A stretch of 64,000 nt of DNA. Origin: Cristatella mucedo. Its lineage: Eukaryota; Bryozoa; Phylactolaemata; Cristatellidae. Shown here in pieces: positions 35,301 to 42,405 of the stretch. Positions within the stretch are counted from its first letter, which is position 1. Each line of letters starts with the position of its first letter. The DNA lies in the NCBI GenBank assembly GCA_009760855.2, contig WPIO01000051.1, forward strand, positions 1,408,501 through 1,472,500, given 5' to 3'. A program made the position numbers and the translations under genes. Under the pieces are notes generated by a model, which searched no databases, was not told the origin of the DNA, and saw nothing but the letters and a program-made list of their open reading frames with translations.

Positions 35301-35651
35301 CCCTTCCATGTATAGCAAATTGAGTTGTGCCATGTTGCCATTACTTGCCATCAGCATTGGTTTCAGCCAACTCATGCCTACTGGTGCCACTGCCTTTTCT
35401 GCTGTTGCTCGTGATGTTGGCGAGACACTGATTTGCCGTTGATGAAAACTGTGGCATCCATCGTCTTTTCCAGACTCCCACTGCCCGAGCCATGGCGAGG
35501 TATACGAGAGGAGAAGCTGAGTGAGCTGTGCGGCATTCCTGGCTGCATTTTCGTGCATGCGTCGGGATTCATCGGTGGCCACCGCACATATGAGGGTGCC
35601 CTTGCCATGGCTCAGAAGAGCTTGGCTTTTTCGAGGGCTGACTCATCTTAA
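6933..35651 (+). CDS. MYG1: MYG1 exonuclease (seven-exon gene, complete)
   Basis: Spliced gene for a member of the MYG1/UPF0160 family (DHH phosphoesterase superfamily). In animals these proteins are 3'-5' RNA exonucleases acting in mitochondria and nucleus. Exons are 6933-7036, 10584-10679, 10818-10914, 22438-22650, 28028-28150, 29772-29977 and 35474-35651. All junctions are GT-AG and keep frame, giving 1017 nt and 338 residues. Key motifs are [14 protein letters not shown] (residues 5-18), DIVVDVGG (46-53), RYDHHQR (61-67), [13 protein letters not shown] around 86-98, EEIDAIDNG (127-135) and [13 protein letters not shown] (306-318). Human MYG1 is about 376 residues, the excess being an N-terminal mitochondrial region. 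The Met chosen is the first directly before the conserved block. An upstream exon may add a targeting sequence (see the note at 6848). No frameshift or missing core motif is seen. The protein identity is recognised from memory of the family, not from a search. Confidence 0.93.
7653..7830 (+). mobile_element. SINE-A copy, diverged
   Basis: 'gggtttgagtcctacagcag' (B box), 'attctttattgc', 'gatagccgatagggctgtgcc' and 'aggctgtttaatctgctgg' match the SINE-A body and end. A short 'gggggaatggaaggaggg' insertion interrupts the centre. Confidence 0.65.
7845..8060 (-). mobile_element. LINE remnant
   Basis: On the + strand, 'taggctttaggtgcatagg', 'actgaaagcacaggcc' and 'ggttttgaggccgg' parallel the LINE-A/B C-terminal region at 13985-14050 and 8830-8900. 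It is heavily diverged. Confidence 0.45.
8248..8398 (-). mobile_element. SINE-B copy inserted in LINE-A
   Basis: Reads on the + strand as 'catttgtctagtgccctaag', 'attcaggtgcttcccatatg', 'ggctcgagcccacgacc' (inverse B box) and 'gggtgagcaccttaataac'. It matches the SINE-B copies at 31442, 50755 and 10198. Confidence 0.7.
8448..8610 (-). mobile_element. SINE-A copy inserted in LINE-A
   Basis: 'gatttaacagcctcattcg', 'gcaggattcgaacccatgac' and 'gagcaccttatcttctgggc' are the reverse complement of the SINE-A tail, B box and A-box region. Confidence 0.75.
9302..9650 (+). mobile_element. LINE-A reverse-transcriptase segment, inverted relative to its neighbour
   Basis: Broken frames cover the region after the catalytic YADD box, 'acatggatggcagcaaactt' through 'gacgaccacatcagctcc' to 'catctcgacttctgtac'. 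It abuts the - strand LINE-A piece directly at about 9301. This is the arrangement expected of a 5'-inverted LINE insertion. Confidence 0.65.
9651..10097. other. MYG1 intron 1 sequence, nothing recognised
   Basis: No coding or repeat similarity noticed. Confidence 0.4.
10098..10129. repeat. (TG)n microsatellite
   Basis: About 16 uninterrupted TG units. Confidence 0.95.
10198..10325 (-). mobile_element. SINE-B copy
   Basis: 'attcatttttatagggccc', 'attcaggcggttcacgtg', 'ggggctcgagcatacgacc' and 'ccactgggccaaactagc' follow the SINE-B order in reverse complement. Confidence 0.75.
10584..10679 (+). CDS. MYG1: MYG1 exon 2 (residues 35-67)
   Basis: Encodes [18 protein letters not shown] and RYDHHQR, carrying the DHH-type metal ligands. 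The acceptor is 'ctactttgcag'. The donor is 'cagag|gtgcag', phase 2. Confidence 0.93.
10818..10914 (+). CDS. MYG1: MYG1 exon 3 (residues 67-99)
   Basis: Reads [15 protein letters not shown] then [16 protein letters not shown]. The second half is strongly conserved in the family, while the first is more divergent than in the mammalian protein as I recall it. The acceptor is 'gaatggttgcag'. The donor is 'gag|gtaccg', phase 0. The intron before it is only 138 nt. Confidence 0.9.
10915..11999. other. MYG1 intron 3, 5' part; CTG-rich stretch
   Basis: 10925-11055 is rich in 'tcctgctgctg'-like units, an imperfect short tandem array. The rest shows nothing recognised. Confidence 0.5.
12000..12142 (+). 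mobile_element. SINE-A copy
   Basis: 'tatcgggttcgaggccttca' (B box), 'gctgcaagcggttgatagcc', 'aaggctcttctggggc' and 'gaggctgttgaatcagcc' are in the standard order. Confidence 0.75.
12143..13237. other. MYG1 intron 3, nothing recognised
   Basis: No coding or repeat similarity noticed. Confidence 0.4.
13238..13858 (-). mobile_element. LINE-A 3' end with C-terminal coding block
   Basis: A (TAA)n tail at 13240-13262 is followed by the 3' terminus 'agcgccctcagagaac'. The C-terminal ORF2 region then gives a 93-codon - strand frame at 13477-13758. Its segments [18 protein letters not shown] and [16 protein letters not shown] are typical of CR1/L2-like LINEs. Confidence 0.8.
13861..14055 (-). mobile_element. 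Diverged LINE-A fragment
   Basis: 'cacacataagcacattaagg', 'gttttgtttcaaatgtcaa' and 'actgaaagcacattctcc' repeat the order of the adjacent LINE-A copy with many changes. It is an older insertion lying next to a younger one. Confidence 0.5.
14056..14894. other. MYG1 intron 3; small tandem duplication and poly-G
   Basis: 14594-14680 holds two imperfect copies of a segment beginning 'tttccaagtcgggtgtaag'. A run of 13 G lies at 14796-14808. Otherwise nothing is recognised. Confidence 0.5.
14895..15267 (+). mobile_element. LINE-A reverse-transcriptase fragment
   Basis: A 115-codon frame (14923-15270) contains [17 protein letters not shown], the reverse-transcriptase catalytic FYADD box. [19 protein letters not shown] and [17 protein letters not shown] follow. 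This order is typical of L2/CR1-clade ORF2. It is truncated on both sides. Confidence 0.88.
15268..15797 (+). mobile_element. LINE-B C-terminus and 3' end
   Basis: Picks up at [19 protein letters not shown], the block equivalent to [21 protein letters not shown]. It continues through [15 protein letters not shown] and ends with 'gagttacagacggagataca' and 'ttacattac', the LINE-B terminus. About 70 residues of the usual ORF are missing at the junction with the preceding LINE-A piece. Confidence 0.75.
15798..16261. other. MYG1 intron 3, nothing recognised
   Basis: Two overlapping short frames near 15933-16153 have no domain. Confidence 0.4.
16262..16904 (-). mobile_element. LINE-B 3' region
   Basis: Starts at the LINE-B terminus, 'gtaatgtatctccatctgta' on the + strand. 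It continues with the same non-coding order as 190-880 and 31048-31312, which defines the family in this window. Confidence 0.7.
16905..18355 (-). mobile_element. Dead Tc1-like DNA transposon
   Basis: Two - strand frames bracket a decayed transposase. The N-terminal helix-turn-helix part (18017-18268) reads [20 protein letters not shown]. The C-terminal part (17181-17432) reads [20 protein letters not shown], whose PIE holds the catalytic Glu of the DDE triad. [12 protein letters not shown] is readable near 17630-17690. Stops and frameshifts separate the pieces, so the transposase is inactive. The low edge, 'atgcaaaagtatctggatgg', resembles Tc1 terminal repeats. The high edge is approximate. 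Confidence 0.85.
18430..20260 (-). pseudogene. Decayed coding region of unknown origin
   Basis: Several protein-like stretches appear in successive - strand frames, separated by stops and frameshifts. Examples from high to low coordinate are [20 protein letters not shown] (about 20060-20125), [16 protein letters not shown] (about 19670-19720), [18 protein letters not shown] (about 19455-19510), [13 protein letters not shown] (about 18785-18830) and [16 protein letters not shown] (about 18535-18585). Composition and residue pattern look like old coding sequence, not chance. I do not recognise the family. It could be an old transposon, an endogenised viral gene or a host pseudogene. Confidence 0.35.
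20261..20999. other. MYG1 intron 3, nothing recognised
   Basis: The segment 20405-20460 is shared in reverse complement with 9135-9195. Otherwise no feature is seen. Confidence 0.4.
21000..21472. mobile_element. Putative MITE (non-autonomous DNA transposon)
   Basis: The left edge reads 'cagccccccgacttagg', with 'tttcgtaagttgagg' just inside. The right edge, in reverse complement, reads 'cagtccctccaccacgactt' with 'gattcgactcacgaaaattt' inside. The two ends are imperfect inverted repeats of about 50-60 nt. The interior has no transposase frame. A TA-rich flank fits Tc1/mariner-type targeting. Borders are approximate. Confidence 0.5.
21473..22437. other. MYG1 intron 3, 3' part; nothing recognised
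   Basis: No coding or repeat similarity noticed up to the exon 4 acceptor. Confidence 0.4.
22438..22650 (+). CDS. MYG1: MYG1 exon 4 (residues 100-170)
   Basis: Encodes [31 protein letters not shown] and [18 protein letters not shown], all characteristic of the family's middle region. The acceptor is 'ctatttgcag'. The donor is 'aat|gtaagt', a consensus 5' site. Both introns are phase 0. Confidence 0.93.
22651..25299. other. MYG1 intron 4, nothing recognised
   Basis: Frames at 23610-23975 (+) and 24280-24726 (-) exceed 120 codons but show no domain or homology that I recognise. They are probably chance. Confidence 0.4.
25300..25450 (+). mobile_element. LINE-B C-terminal fragment
   Basis: 'cttactctgaccaacaaggg', 'caccacagcttagctg' and 'tgccctcaggtgctcc' parallel 15310-15405 of the better preserved LINE-B copy. 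It is short and diverged. Confidence 0.5.
26140..26932 (+). mobile_element. LINE-A 3' half with tail
   Basis: Covers the region from 'gtctactttcagctacgtaa' through the C-terminal ORF2 block ([15 protein letters not shown], then [19 protein letters not shown]) to the 3' end. The 3' end is 'ggcgcctagaaagagaatga', 'gttctctgagggcac' and a TTA-repeat tail at 26918-26931. Frames are broken. Confidence 0.8.
27345..27465 (+). mobile_element. Two tandem SINE-A tails
   Basis: The SINE-A end ('ggctcttctgctgctatata', 'gatcagctag') occurs twice in a row, at about 27357-27403 and 27404-27448, followed by a TTA-repeat tract. It looks like a local duplication of the 3' end. Confidence 0.6.
27466..28027. other. 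MYG1 intron 4, 3' end; nothing recognised
   Basis: No coding or repeat similarity noticed. Confidence 0.4.
28028..28150 (+). CDS. MYG1: MYG1 exon 5 (residues 171-211)
   Basis: Encodes [18 protein letters not shown] and [18 protein letters not shown], matching the family's segment before VDPSGEI. The acceptor is 'ttacttag'. The donor is 'cag|gtacaa'. The exon is in phase 0 on both sides. Confidence 0.92.
28400..29470 (+). mobile_element. Dead Tc1-like DNA transposon
   Basis: The transposase N-terminus is readable as [16 protein letters not shown] followed by INASRPCRP, the helix-turn-helix linker of Tc1-like enzymes. The C-terminus at about 29213-29280 reads [11 protein letters not shown] then a frameshifted 'cccaattgagcatgtgtg' segment, corresponding to NPIEHVW. 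The copy is broken by multiple stops. Ends are approximate. It is opposite in orientation to the element at 16905-18355. Confidence 0.75.
29772..29977 (+). CDS. MYG1: MYG1 exon 6 (residues 212-280)
   Basis: Encodes [20 protein letters not shown], then a divergent linker ([19 protein letters not shown]), then [18 protein letters not shown]. The acceptor is 'ccccgacag'. The donor is 'tccag|gtgagc', phase 2, splitting Arg-280. Confidence 0.93.
29978..31047. other. MYG1 intron 6, 5' part; nothing recognised
   Basis: Only chance frames. Confidence 0.4.
31048..31312 (-). mobile_element. LINE-B 3' end
   Basis: The + strand reads 'gtatctccatctgtaactcc', 'acagcctaagtggctttcgg' and 'cacacaacaaagagagagtg', the LINE-B terminus in reverse orientation. 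It butts against a + strand LINE-A piece. Confidence 0.7.
31313..32275 (+). mobile_element. LINE-A 3' half, interrupted by SINE-B
   Basis: Begins with 'gtttggtgaccacatcagct', is interrupted at about 31440-31586, then resumes at 'accacatccaaattggtcca'. It continues through a broken C-terminal ORF2 region to the 3' end 'aaagtgcctagaaagagatt' and a TAATAATTATTA tail at about 32250-32268. Confidence 0.8.
31440..31586 (-). mobile_element. SINE-B inserted in LINE-A
   Basis: 'attcatttgtatagtgccc', 'attcaggcacttcacatatg', 'ggggctcgagcccacgacc' and 'ccactgggccaaaccagc' match SINE-B in reverse. It splits the LINE-A element cleanly between 'agacaggaatg' and 'accacatcc'. Confidence 0.85.
32309..32361. 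repeat. (GT)n microsatellite
   Basis: About 26 perfect GT units followed by a degenerate G/T-rich stretch to about 32405. Confidence 0.95.
32406..35057. other. MYG1 intron 6, nothing recognised
   Basis: Long stretch with only short chance frames. No repeat family of this window was noticed. Confidence 0.4.
35058..35091. repeat. Perfect 13-bp-stem inverted repeat
   Basis: Arms 35058-35070 ('tcggagctgcagt') and 35079-35091 are exact reverse complements around an 8-nt T-rich loop. It lies immediately 5' of a SINE-B copy. Confidence 0.9.
35098..35240 (+). mobile_element. SINE-B copy (sense)
   Basis: The tRNA-like head is 'atggcccagtcattaatgtg' (A-box region) and 'gtgggctcgaaccccgtgg' (B box). 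The tail 'cacctgaatagagataaagt', 'tctcttagggtgctatac' and 'aaatgaattgtt' is related to the LINE-A 3' end. Confidence 0.85.
35474..35651 (+). CDS. MYG1: MYG1 exon 7 (residues 280-338 and stop)
   Basis: Encodes [20 protein letters not shown] and [17 protein letters not shown], the invariant C-terminal family signature, then a short tail ending at TAA 35649-35651. The acceptor is 'tcttttccag'. No AATAAA signal was noticed close downstream. Confidence 0.94.
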
Positions 35652-36345
35652 CGATCAGCTTGCTAACTCCTTGGTCTAGTGTGCAACTGCTGCTGCTGGC
35701 AATGCACCGGCACTGTATGCACCCCGAAATGCGGTTCGAGAGAGCCACTTAACATCTTCAAGAAACTGCGAGAGGCTTTCTATTGCTCAAGCCATGGCAT
35801 GCACCCAAGTGAGCTGCTGCATGTGACTAATACACAGTCCGTGATAATCTGCTGGGTGTTCTCTCAGAAACTCCGTTGAGCATATGCAACTGTTTAGGAC
35901 CGATGAAATTTTTTGCATTCTGCCTGCAGCATTCAGGATTGAATATGACCTCGGTTATACGTGCAGATGATGATATGGTGCTAGGTTAAGAAGCTGCTGC
36001 GTCCTGCACTTCGTGGCAGCAGAATTGTGTTTGTGTGTATCCATGCTTCGAGTGTTGTTCGGGCTCTGAGGGTCGTCCACCGGCAGTGCAGCTCGCCTTC
36101 TAGTGCTCCAATCGCTGCTTTGTCGCAAGCATGCTTACTCAGCACTTGCCATTGTTGCATTCTAGTTATGCTCCTCCTTCCCTCTCGCCCAATTAATGCG
36201 GTATATGTCGCAGCACTTTGCCTGCTCTTATCGTCTGGCTTGCATCCCTTAAGGTTGTGTTGCTCAGAAGCAGTATGACGGTCAGTGCCCTGCTGGCATA
36301 CCGAAAGTCTTGTGCACGAGGCTGCATGCCACTAAGCACCCATGG
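35652..36345. other. MYG1 3' flank
   Basis: Presumably includes the 3' UTR. No clear polyadenylation signal or other feature seen. Confidence 0.4.
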
Positions 36346-36512
36346 TGAGCCGCGATGGCACACTGGGTAAGGCGGTTGCTTTTCACGTCCTTGGGACTGA
36401 GGTGGGTTCGAATCCTGTAGTGAGCGATCCTTTATCGCTGCTGCAAGCGGTAGTGATAGCCGTAAAGGCTCTTCTGCCGCTATACAAAAGCCGCTGGTAA
36501 ATCGGCTAGTAT
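36346..36512 (+). mobile_element. SINE-A copy, well preserved
   Basis: 'gagccgcgatggcacactgg' (A-box region), 'ggtgggttcgaatcctgtag' (B box), 'gcgatcctttatcgctgctg', 'gccgtaaaggctcttctgcc' and 'atcggctagtatt'. It is one of the best copies for defining the family. Confidence 0.85.
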
Positions 36513-37994
36513 TAGCCTTTTATTTGGTGGCTGGTCTTGATGTTTGCTCTTGACGATCCGGATGTGTGATGCTGATGCCGAACGAAGGATCACAGTGTGC
36601 ACCATAGGAGGGAGCTGCAGCAGCAAACCGCCGCCTGATGTTGGTGTTTAGGGGTGGTGGGCCTTAGCTTATGCGCTCTTGAGGGTTTGGGGCCAGCGCT
36701 GGCTGCACTACACTTGCTCTTCCTTATCCTGCCTTCGGTGACCACTCGGCGACCCTTCGCAGCAGTCGAGGCTGTGGCAGTCACAGCAGCAGTGGCAAGG
36801 GGAAGGGGGCTCACTTCCTGCATGACTGGGCTGCCAAGCCAATGACCTCCCTAGTTCGAGCATGGGTTTCAGTTTCTGCACTTGGCTATTTTTCGCCGGT
36901 GGAATGCCATTCGAAGACCGATTGGAGTATGCACCTCTTTCCAAATAGGAGCTGAACTGCCCTGTGAGCTACCGAAATGTGTGCTCATCTTGTAGAGTAG
37001 CTGGAATATTGTGCATTTTCGGCTACCGACGATCGAAACTTCGTTTCCTTGCGTCCTGGTCATTGCAAGCATTAGGAGTGCGTCCATCTCGGCCACACAT
37101 GGAGCCCACTCACAGCTTGGCAAACGACAGGGCTTTGAGCTTGGCCTTACTCTGGCCTTTTTTGGTGGGGCAGAGCGGGCAATCAGAAGTACATAAGAGC
37201 CGAGGTTAATTAATTTCCCAAAACAATCGACCTGCCTCGCGGTGTTTCTTTGTTTTAGCTAAGTCGGCTTGGAACCCTGGCTCCAACTGCAGTGGATTCA
37301 TGTCTATGTCCGGTTTACATCGTGGGACTGCCATCGCTTGGCGGCCCAACATGCCATCGCTTGGAGGCCCAATGTCTCTCGTTCTGTTGTCTTTGCTCCT
37401 ATTCTCGTTGGACAAATAAGCCGTAGAGAGTGAGAGAGACCATACACATACACCGACGGGTGTATGTGTGAGCTCTTACGAATATCACCGTCTACATTCC
37501 CGCAAGGCCACTGAGTCTGAATTATTGAGTTTTCCGTGGCGCCTTTGAACCCTAAGCGACTGTCGGTACAGAAGTTTGAGCCTGCTGTTTTTATCTCAGC
37601 AACGACACAAGTGTCCACAGTGCTCTTGCAATGAGGGTCTTTTCTACCTAACTTGCAAGCCTCTCGCGTGACGATACCCATTTGAGGCTGCTGTGTGGCG
37701 GTCAAATTCGGGCGTACCATGCCTGTATCTATGCATCTCATGACCGAAATCCTGAACGCAGCGTCGAGCGAGTCGCAGCGTCGAGCGAGCCGACGATGCG
37801 TCTGCTGCGTAGTGCGTCGCGTCTGGCCACGACGTACTGCGTAGTTCGAGTGCAAAGATTCGCTGGATGGGTCGGGGCTCCTGACCGCAACGTACTGCTT
37901 AGTTCGCGTTCGTGGTGTTTCGTGGTTGGTACGTACCGGTCAGCGTCAAAGGCTGACCAGGCCGCTTCTGCATCTGAGCGTCGGCAGTTCCTTT
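36513..37994. other. Spacer; one short inverted repeat
   Basis: Contains an 11-bp-stem inverted repeat at 37444-37469 (arms 'acacatacacc' and complement, loop 4). Frames at 37304-37855 (-) and elsewhere have no recognisable domain. Confidence 0.5.
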
Positions 37995-38055
37995 CCAGTA
38001 TGCGAGGAGTGCCTAAAAAGAGTATAGTTGTCTGAGATCCCATACAAATGTTTGA
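37995..38055 (+). mobile_element. LINE-A or SINE-B 3' tail fragment
   Basis: 'aggagtgcctaaaaagagta' and 'tgtctgagatcccatacaaa' parallel the shared LINE-A/SINE-B terminus. Confidence 0.45.
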
Positions 38056-38419
38056 TCATTGCCACTGTTAATCACTTTGAGGGGTGAATGTAGCCTTTGA
38101 CAGCCCGCGGTGGAAACTTTTCTTTGAAATACTAGGGACTTGATGAAACAGCGGTGCAATCTTAATCTCAGCGATAAACCTCGTACCAGCGTGAGTGTAG
38201 GGCTTATGGGATATTTTCGACAATATGCAGTGTCATAGAACTCTTCGGTCCTCTGCTTTTAGCTTGCCCAATTAATTTAGACTCTTGGAGATCATTCGTA
38301 ACGCGTTATCGAAGGAGCAACTCAAAGCGAGCATTCCAGTTTAAATTTAAAGTTGAACTAAGATAGGCTCTCCGAAAATTCGAACATCCTGTGGCTCTTG
38401 CTAGAATCCGCCAGGACGC

Positions 38420-39560
38420 CTCGAGTGCCCAGCGATGCACTACTCTGTTGGTAACGAAATGTATTGGCGAAATATGTATACGAAGCCATTATTTCGACCG
38501 TCCAGCTATAAGACGTCAGCCGTAAGGGCTCAGACGTGGCAATTGGCCGTTTCGGCTAATAGACTGGTTTTGGCAATGCCCACTAGACTACCGGGCGTAG
38601 AGCGGGTCTCTAGAGGCACCTCCGATTCGAGGTATTCCTCCGGAGACTCCACTTTTTTCTTAGGTGGCGCTATAAGTTGCCGCCTCGCCTTATTGAATGG
38701 CGTATACGAGAGTTCGAGCGGCGCTCATTATTATCGAGGTTCGCTCGGGCATTGATTGATTGCGGTCGGGTCCTCGAGTCCCGTTTATTGGCTGCCGGAG
38801 TATCGCAGGAGCAGCTCGCTCAACTCAAGGCGCCCCGCCAGTTCCACTCGCTCTCGCTCAGGCTTCGAGCGAGCACTGGTTTCGCCAGCCAGACATTCAT
38901 TTTTCGGCTCGAGGTACGGCTGGACGCAATCCGCCGAACGCCATTCACGGACGGTTTAGCTTTCAAGTCGCCAGTGGCTGCGGAGCCGATCAGCCGCCGT
39001 CCCTCCCCCCCCCCCCCGAGGCTGAATGCGGCTGACAAATGCCGCTGAACTAGCGCGTCGCTCGCACTGGTAGTTGGCGAGCGGTCGGGACCAGCCTTCG
39101 AATCCCCCCTATCAGCTTCCACGACCGTGCCGCCACGTCCTTCCAGAGAAGGGCAGAGCTGCTCCTGTTGGAGCTCCAGTACTGTTGGAGCTGCAAATGC
39201 CCTGGTGCTGCTGCGGCTGCAGCTGGCGGAGCTTCGTGCATGAGCTGTGCTTGTACGACATGCGACCGACCGGCAAGCAACTGTGCAGTCGCTGTCGGAG
39301 ACTGCTCGAGCCGACGCCTGCGAATGTCAGCCGGCAGCCAAGCAGCAATCGCCGTTCCTCAGGCCTCGCTTTTTCACTTTCTCTCAGCACGGCGTCTCCT
39401 AATTGTCTCTGTCCCGCTGCCAAACGCACACGTAGACAGATGCTCAGACCCTGCTACCCCCCACCACAAAACTCGGATTTCACGGGCAAGCCATTACTCG
39501 GCGGCCATGACACCGTCCTCGACCCTGCACGTCGTGCCGACCGAGTGTGACGAAGTGTGT
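38420..39560. other. GC-rich unannotated block
   Basis: Richer in G+C and CpG than its surroundings. Overlapping frames of 100-158 codons exist on both strands, but none has a recognisable domain and they overlap each other. This is most simply a compositional effect. Confidence 0.4.
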
Positions 39561-39651
39561 ACAGTCGTGCACGGTGCGTACACGATCATGCTGTACTGGA
39601 GGGTATTACTTTGCAGATCTGAAGCTAGGTTTTTATAATTCACTCAAATAA

Positions 39652-39772
39652 TACTAGCTGATTTAACAGCCTCCTTTTGTATAGCGGCAGGGGCGCTTTA
39701 AAAATAATATTAATACAGTTGTATAGCGCCCTTAGAGAACATGTTCTCTTTCTAGACACTTTACATTTGCCC
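39652..39772 (-). mobile_element. SINE-A tail next to LINE-A tail
   Basis: 'gctgatttaacagcctcctt' with 'gtatagcggcaggggc' is the reverse SINE-A end. It is followed by 'tgtatagcgcccttagagaa' and 'ctttctagacactttacat', the reverse LINE-A terminus. Both are short 5'-truncated pieces. Confidence 0.65.
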
Positions 39773-39773
39773 T

Positions 39774-39985
39774 TTATAATCTACTTATAAATATAAATTA
39801 CCCATCTTCTACCTTAATCTACTTACAATCTATCTTTAATCTACTCACAATTCACTTATAATATATACCCATAATCTAGCTATACATATAAACTACATAT
39901 AATCTACACACAATCAACTTGTAATATGATATCAACTCATTATTCATATATAATCTCGTAATATACCTACAATATGCTCACAATT
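39774..39985. repeat. AT-rich imperfect tandem array
   Basis: Units resembling 'taatctacttataa' and 'caatctacttacaa' recur about every 13-20 nt. It directly follows a LINE-A tail fragment. Confidence 0.65.
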
Positions 39986-40429
39986 CACTTTTTGAATGCT
40001 CTGCAGCTATCAAATAAACGGGTCAACCCTTAACGACCCGGACCAGCTATCTTAATGTACGGGCCGGTATTTATGGCCTCTGTGCTCTCCAACCGTCGGA
40101 AGAAATATCTGCACGCATCGAGGCAGCATTCGTGACTCACTCGAGCTTCGAGCCACGTCAGCACGAGCAGCCGGTAGCACATGCGCAACGATGCTGCACC
40201 TTTACGGAACGCGTCAGCTTCGCACTCGCGGTGTCCATGTCCTGATTCTAGGAGCTTCGAGGCAGCGTGAACGATGGGATGCTTTATAAACGGTGCGCAC
40301 CACCGATGCTGCTTATGCTGGGAGAGCTCAGAGACGCACGCCGAGTACGGTTACGCGAGCAGTTATTGGGTATCTTGTATGCGCAGGCAGTGCTTGTGGT
40401 AACCACAACCTTAACATTTTAGACCGTTG
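39986..40429. other. Spacer, nothing recognised
   Basis: No coding or repeat similarity noticed. Confidence 0.4.
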
Positions 40430-40565
40430 GTTGCATCAGGTAGAAGGCTATCACCACCGCTTGCAGCGGCAATACAGAATCGCCCACCGAAGAGTTTGAA
40501 CCCACGATATCGGAAACGCAGTCGCGAAGAGCAACCGTCTTACCTAATAGGCCATCACGGCTCCG
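40430..40565 (-). mobile_element. SINE-A copy, diverged
   Basis: 'ctatcaccaccgcttgcagc', 'aagagtttgaacccacg' and 'accgtcttacctaataggcc' give the reverse body, B box and A-box region. Confidence 0.65.
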
Positions 40566-41382
40566 CTCAAGAACTAGGCGAAGCCAGTACGCCCGGATGA
40601 AGGCTAGTTAGAAGGTGCAGAAAATCGTTGACGTAAGCGCCACGCCACGGCGATCGTTCACTACTGCATTTGTCATTCGTCACACTGCCTTTACCCAGTG
40701 TTAAGACAGTCTCCCTTCGCCAATCAATCTGGTCGTGGAGCCAAGTTCTTCAGCTGCTAGCTTTTTATTGCCGCTCTGGATGCGGGGTGAAAGCCACCCG
40801 CCAGGTATTCCGTCGTCGCTAAAGAAATGAGGACATTGAAATTGGTTGCCCTTTACTTCCCTGCTCGCGTGCCAGAAAGTTGGTCTCGAGATTTTGCATA
40901 TTCTTGATTTCCCGTGTCGATTTAAATATAACGTCGTTGGTTGTTTTAAGGAGCTACTAAATAATATGCAGATGCAGTTCGAAGGAGCAATGCACTTTTG
41001 GCGATAATCGCAGGGCTTTTAAGCAAAAATTTGAATGCGGCTGAACCATGAGCCACGTCCTGGTAGAAAGGGAGACTATACGCACTGAAAAATATGCTAG
41101 AGCGTAGCTCGAGAGAGAGAGAGAGAGCAGAGAGCACGATGGCTTGACGAGATGCATTGTCACAGTCCGAGTTCCAAGTACGACCTGTGAAACTTGAGGC
41201 CAAGCTCCTGGTTTCCTGTCTTAGCCTTCTTTTACCGAGTCATCGCGAGGACCTTGAAGAAAAGAATTACCGCTGCTTGAGAAGATGATCGATTGTGTGC
41301 GGGTGCACGCACACAATTCACTCGGCACGTACCTCCTGTTAAAAAGATTGTCGCAGGCTTGCCACAAAGGAACCAAATATCA
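40566..41382. other. Spacer, nothing recognised
   Basis: A short GA tract occurs at 41111-41127. No gene is recognised. Confidence 0.4.
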
Positions 41383-41500
41383 CAATAATAATAATAATAA
41401 TAATGACATAGTAAGTCATTTACATAGCGACCTGAAAGAACGCATTCTTTCTACTGGCTCTTTCCAGCTCGCTGCAAAAGCAGCAGTAACCGAGAATTAA
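41383..41500 (-). mobile_element. LINE-A tail fragment
   Basis: A (TAA)n tract at 41384-41403, then 'catttacatagcgacctgaa' and 'ttctttctactggctctttc', a diverged reverse LINE-A terminus. Confidence 0.5.
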
Positions 41501-41820
41501 AGACAAGCAAGGCATATTGTCCAGACAAGTCGAAAAAAAGCACAAAAATACCATGATTATAAAAAGCGTGAAAATAAAACAAGAAGGCACTAGTAACTAG
41601 CACTGATTCGCATCACGGAGAAGCGAGGAGGTCGCATGGATTGGCCAAAGAGAAAGAGAGTAGTCTTGAACCAGACGAGCTGGTGAGTTTCGCACCGGTA
41701 ACGGACGATTCGCGATCGTTTATGTGGACGCGTTGGCGGACCGCTTCTGGGAGTATGCCCTCTTCTTTCCTAAGCCCACGTCAGTCATACAGAGCATACT
41801 CTCGTTCTGTCTGTCTCTGT

Positions 41821-41831
41821 CTGTCTGTCTG

Positions 41832-41911
<80 letters not shown>
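41821..41911. repeat. (CT)n microsatellite
   Basis: About 90 nt of CT with a CTGT-rich lead-in from 41803. Frames crossing it read as Ser-Leu or Arg-Glu repeats and are not genes. Confidence 0.95.
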
Positions 41912-41914
<3 letters not shown>

Positions 41915-42261
41915 GGTCGCCGACCATAGAAGGCGTAAAGGGTGCAAGACCGCCGTTATTTTACACGAGCATTTTCAAGTGACACATGTAAATCCGAGGC
42001 TGTATTGCCTTGCGTAGAGCGCTGTAGAAAGAGTGGTCTTGATATAGCTCCATCGGCAGAGCAGCAGACAGGTAAGCCAAAAAATGGTGGGATCATTTTC
42101 CGCTCGAGGCGAAATTTGTTCGACCTAGGACACTGAGACCGGGGCTCCTGACTAAATGGAATCCCAGTAACCTAGCAGCGATATTACCAACGCGTGAAGT
42201 CGTATTCTTGTGCTAGCAGGCCATAATTTTGGCAATAAAAAAAGTAAAAGTAAAAAATATA

Positions 42262-42405
42262 AAACAATTTAATAGCCTCTTTTTGCATGGCGGCCAAAGG
42301 GCCTTAAAGGCTATCCCTACCGCTTGCAGCGGAAATAAAGGATCGTCCACTGCAGGATTCGAACTCACGACCTTGAGGCTGAGGTCATGAAAAGCAATCA
42401 CTTTT
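42262..42405 (-). mobile_element. SINE-A copy
   Basis: 'aatttaatagcctctttttg', 'ctatccctaccgcttgcagc', 'aataaaggatcgtccactgc' and 'aggattcgaactcacgacc' (reverse B box). Confidence 0.8.

Noticed and set aside
36346-36430. tRNA genes
   Set aside because: A- and B-box-like signals are present, but each is followed by a shared non-tRNA body and occurs in many diverged copies. They are SINE heads, not functional tRNAs.
38677-39638. Possible gene in the GC-rich block (frames of 123, 158 and 156 codons)
   Set aside because: Frames overlap each other on the same and opposite strands and no family signature is visible.
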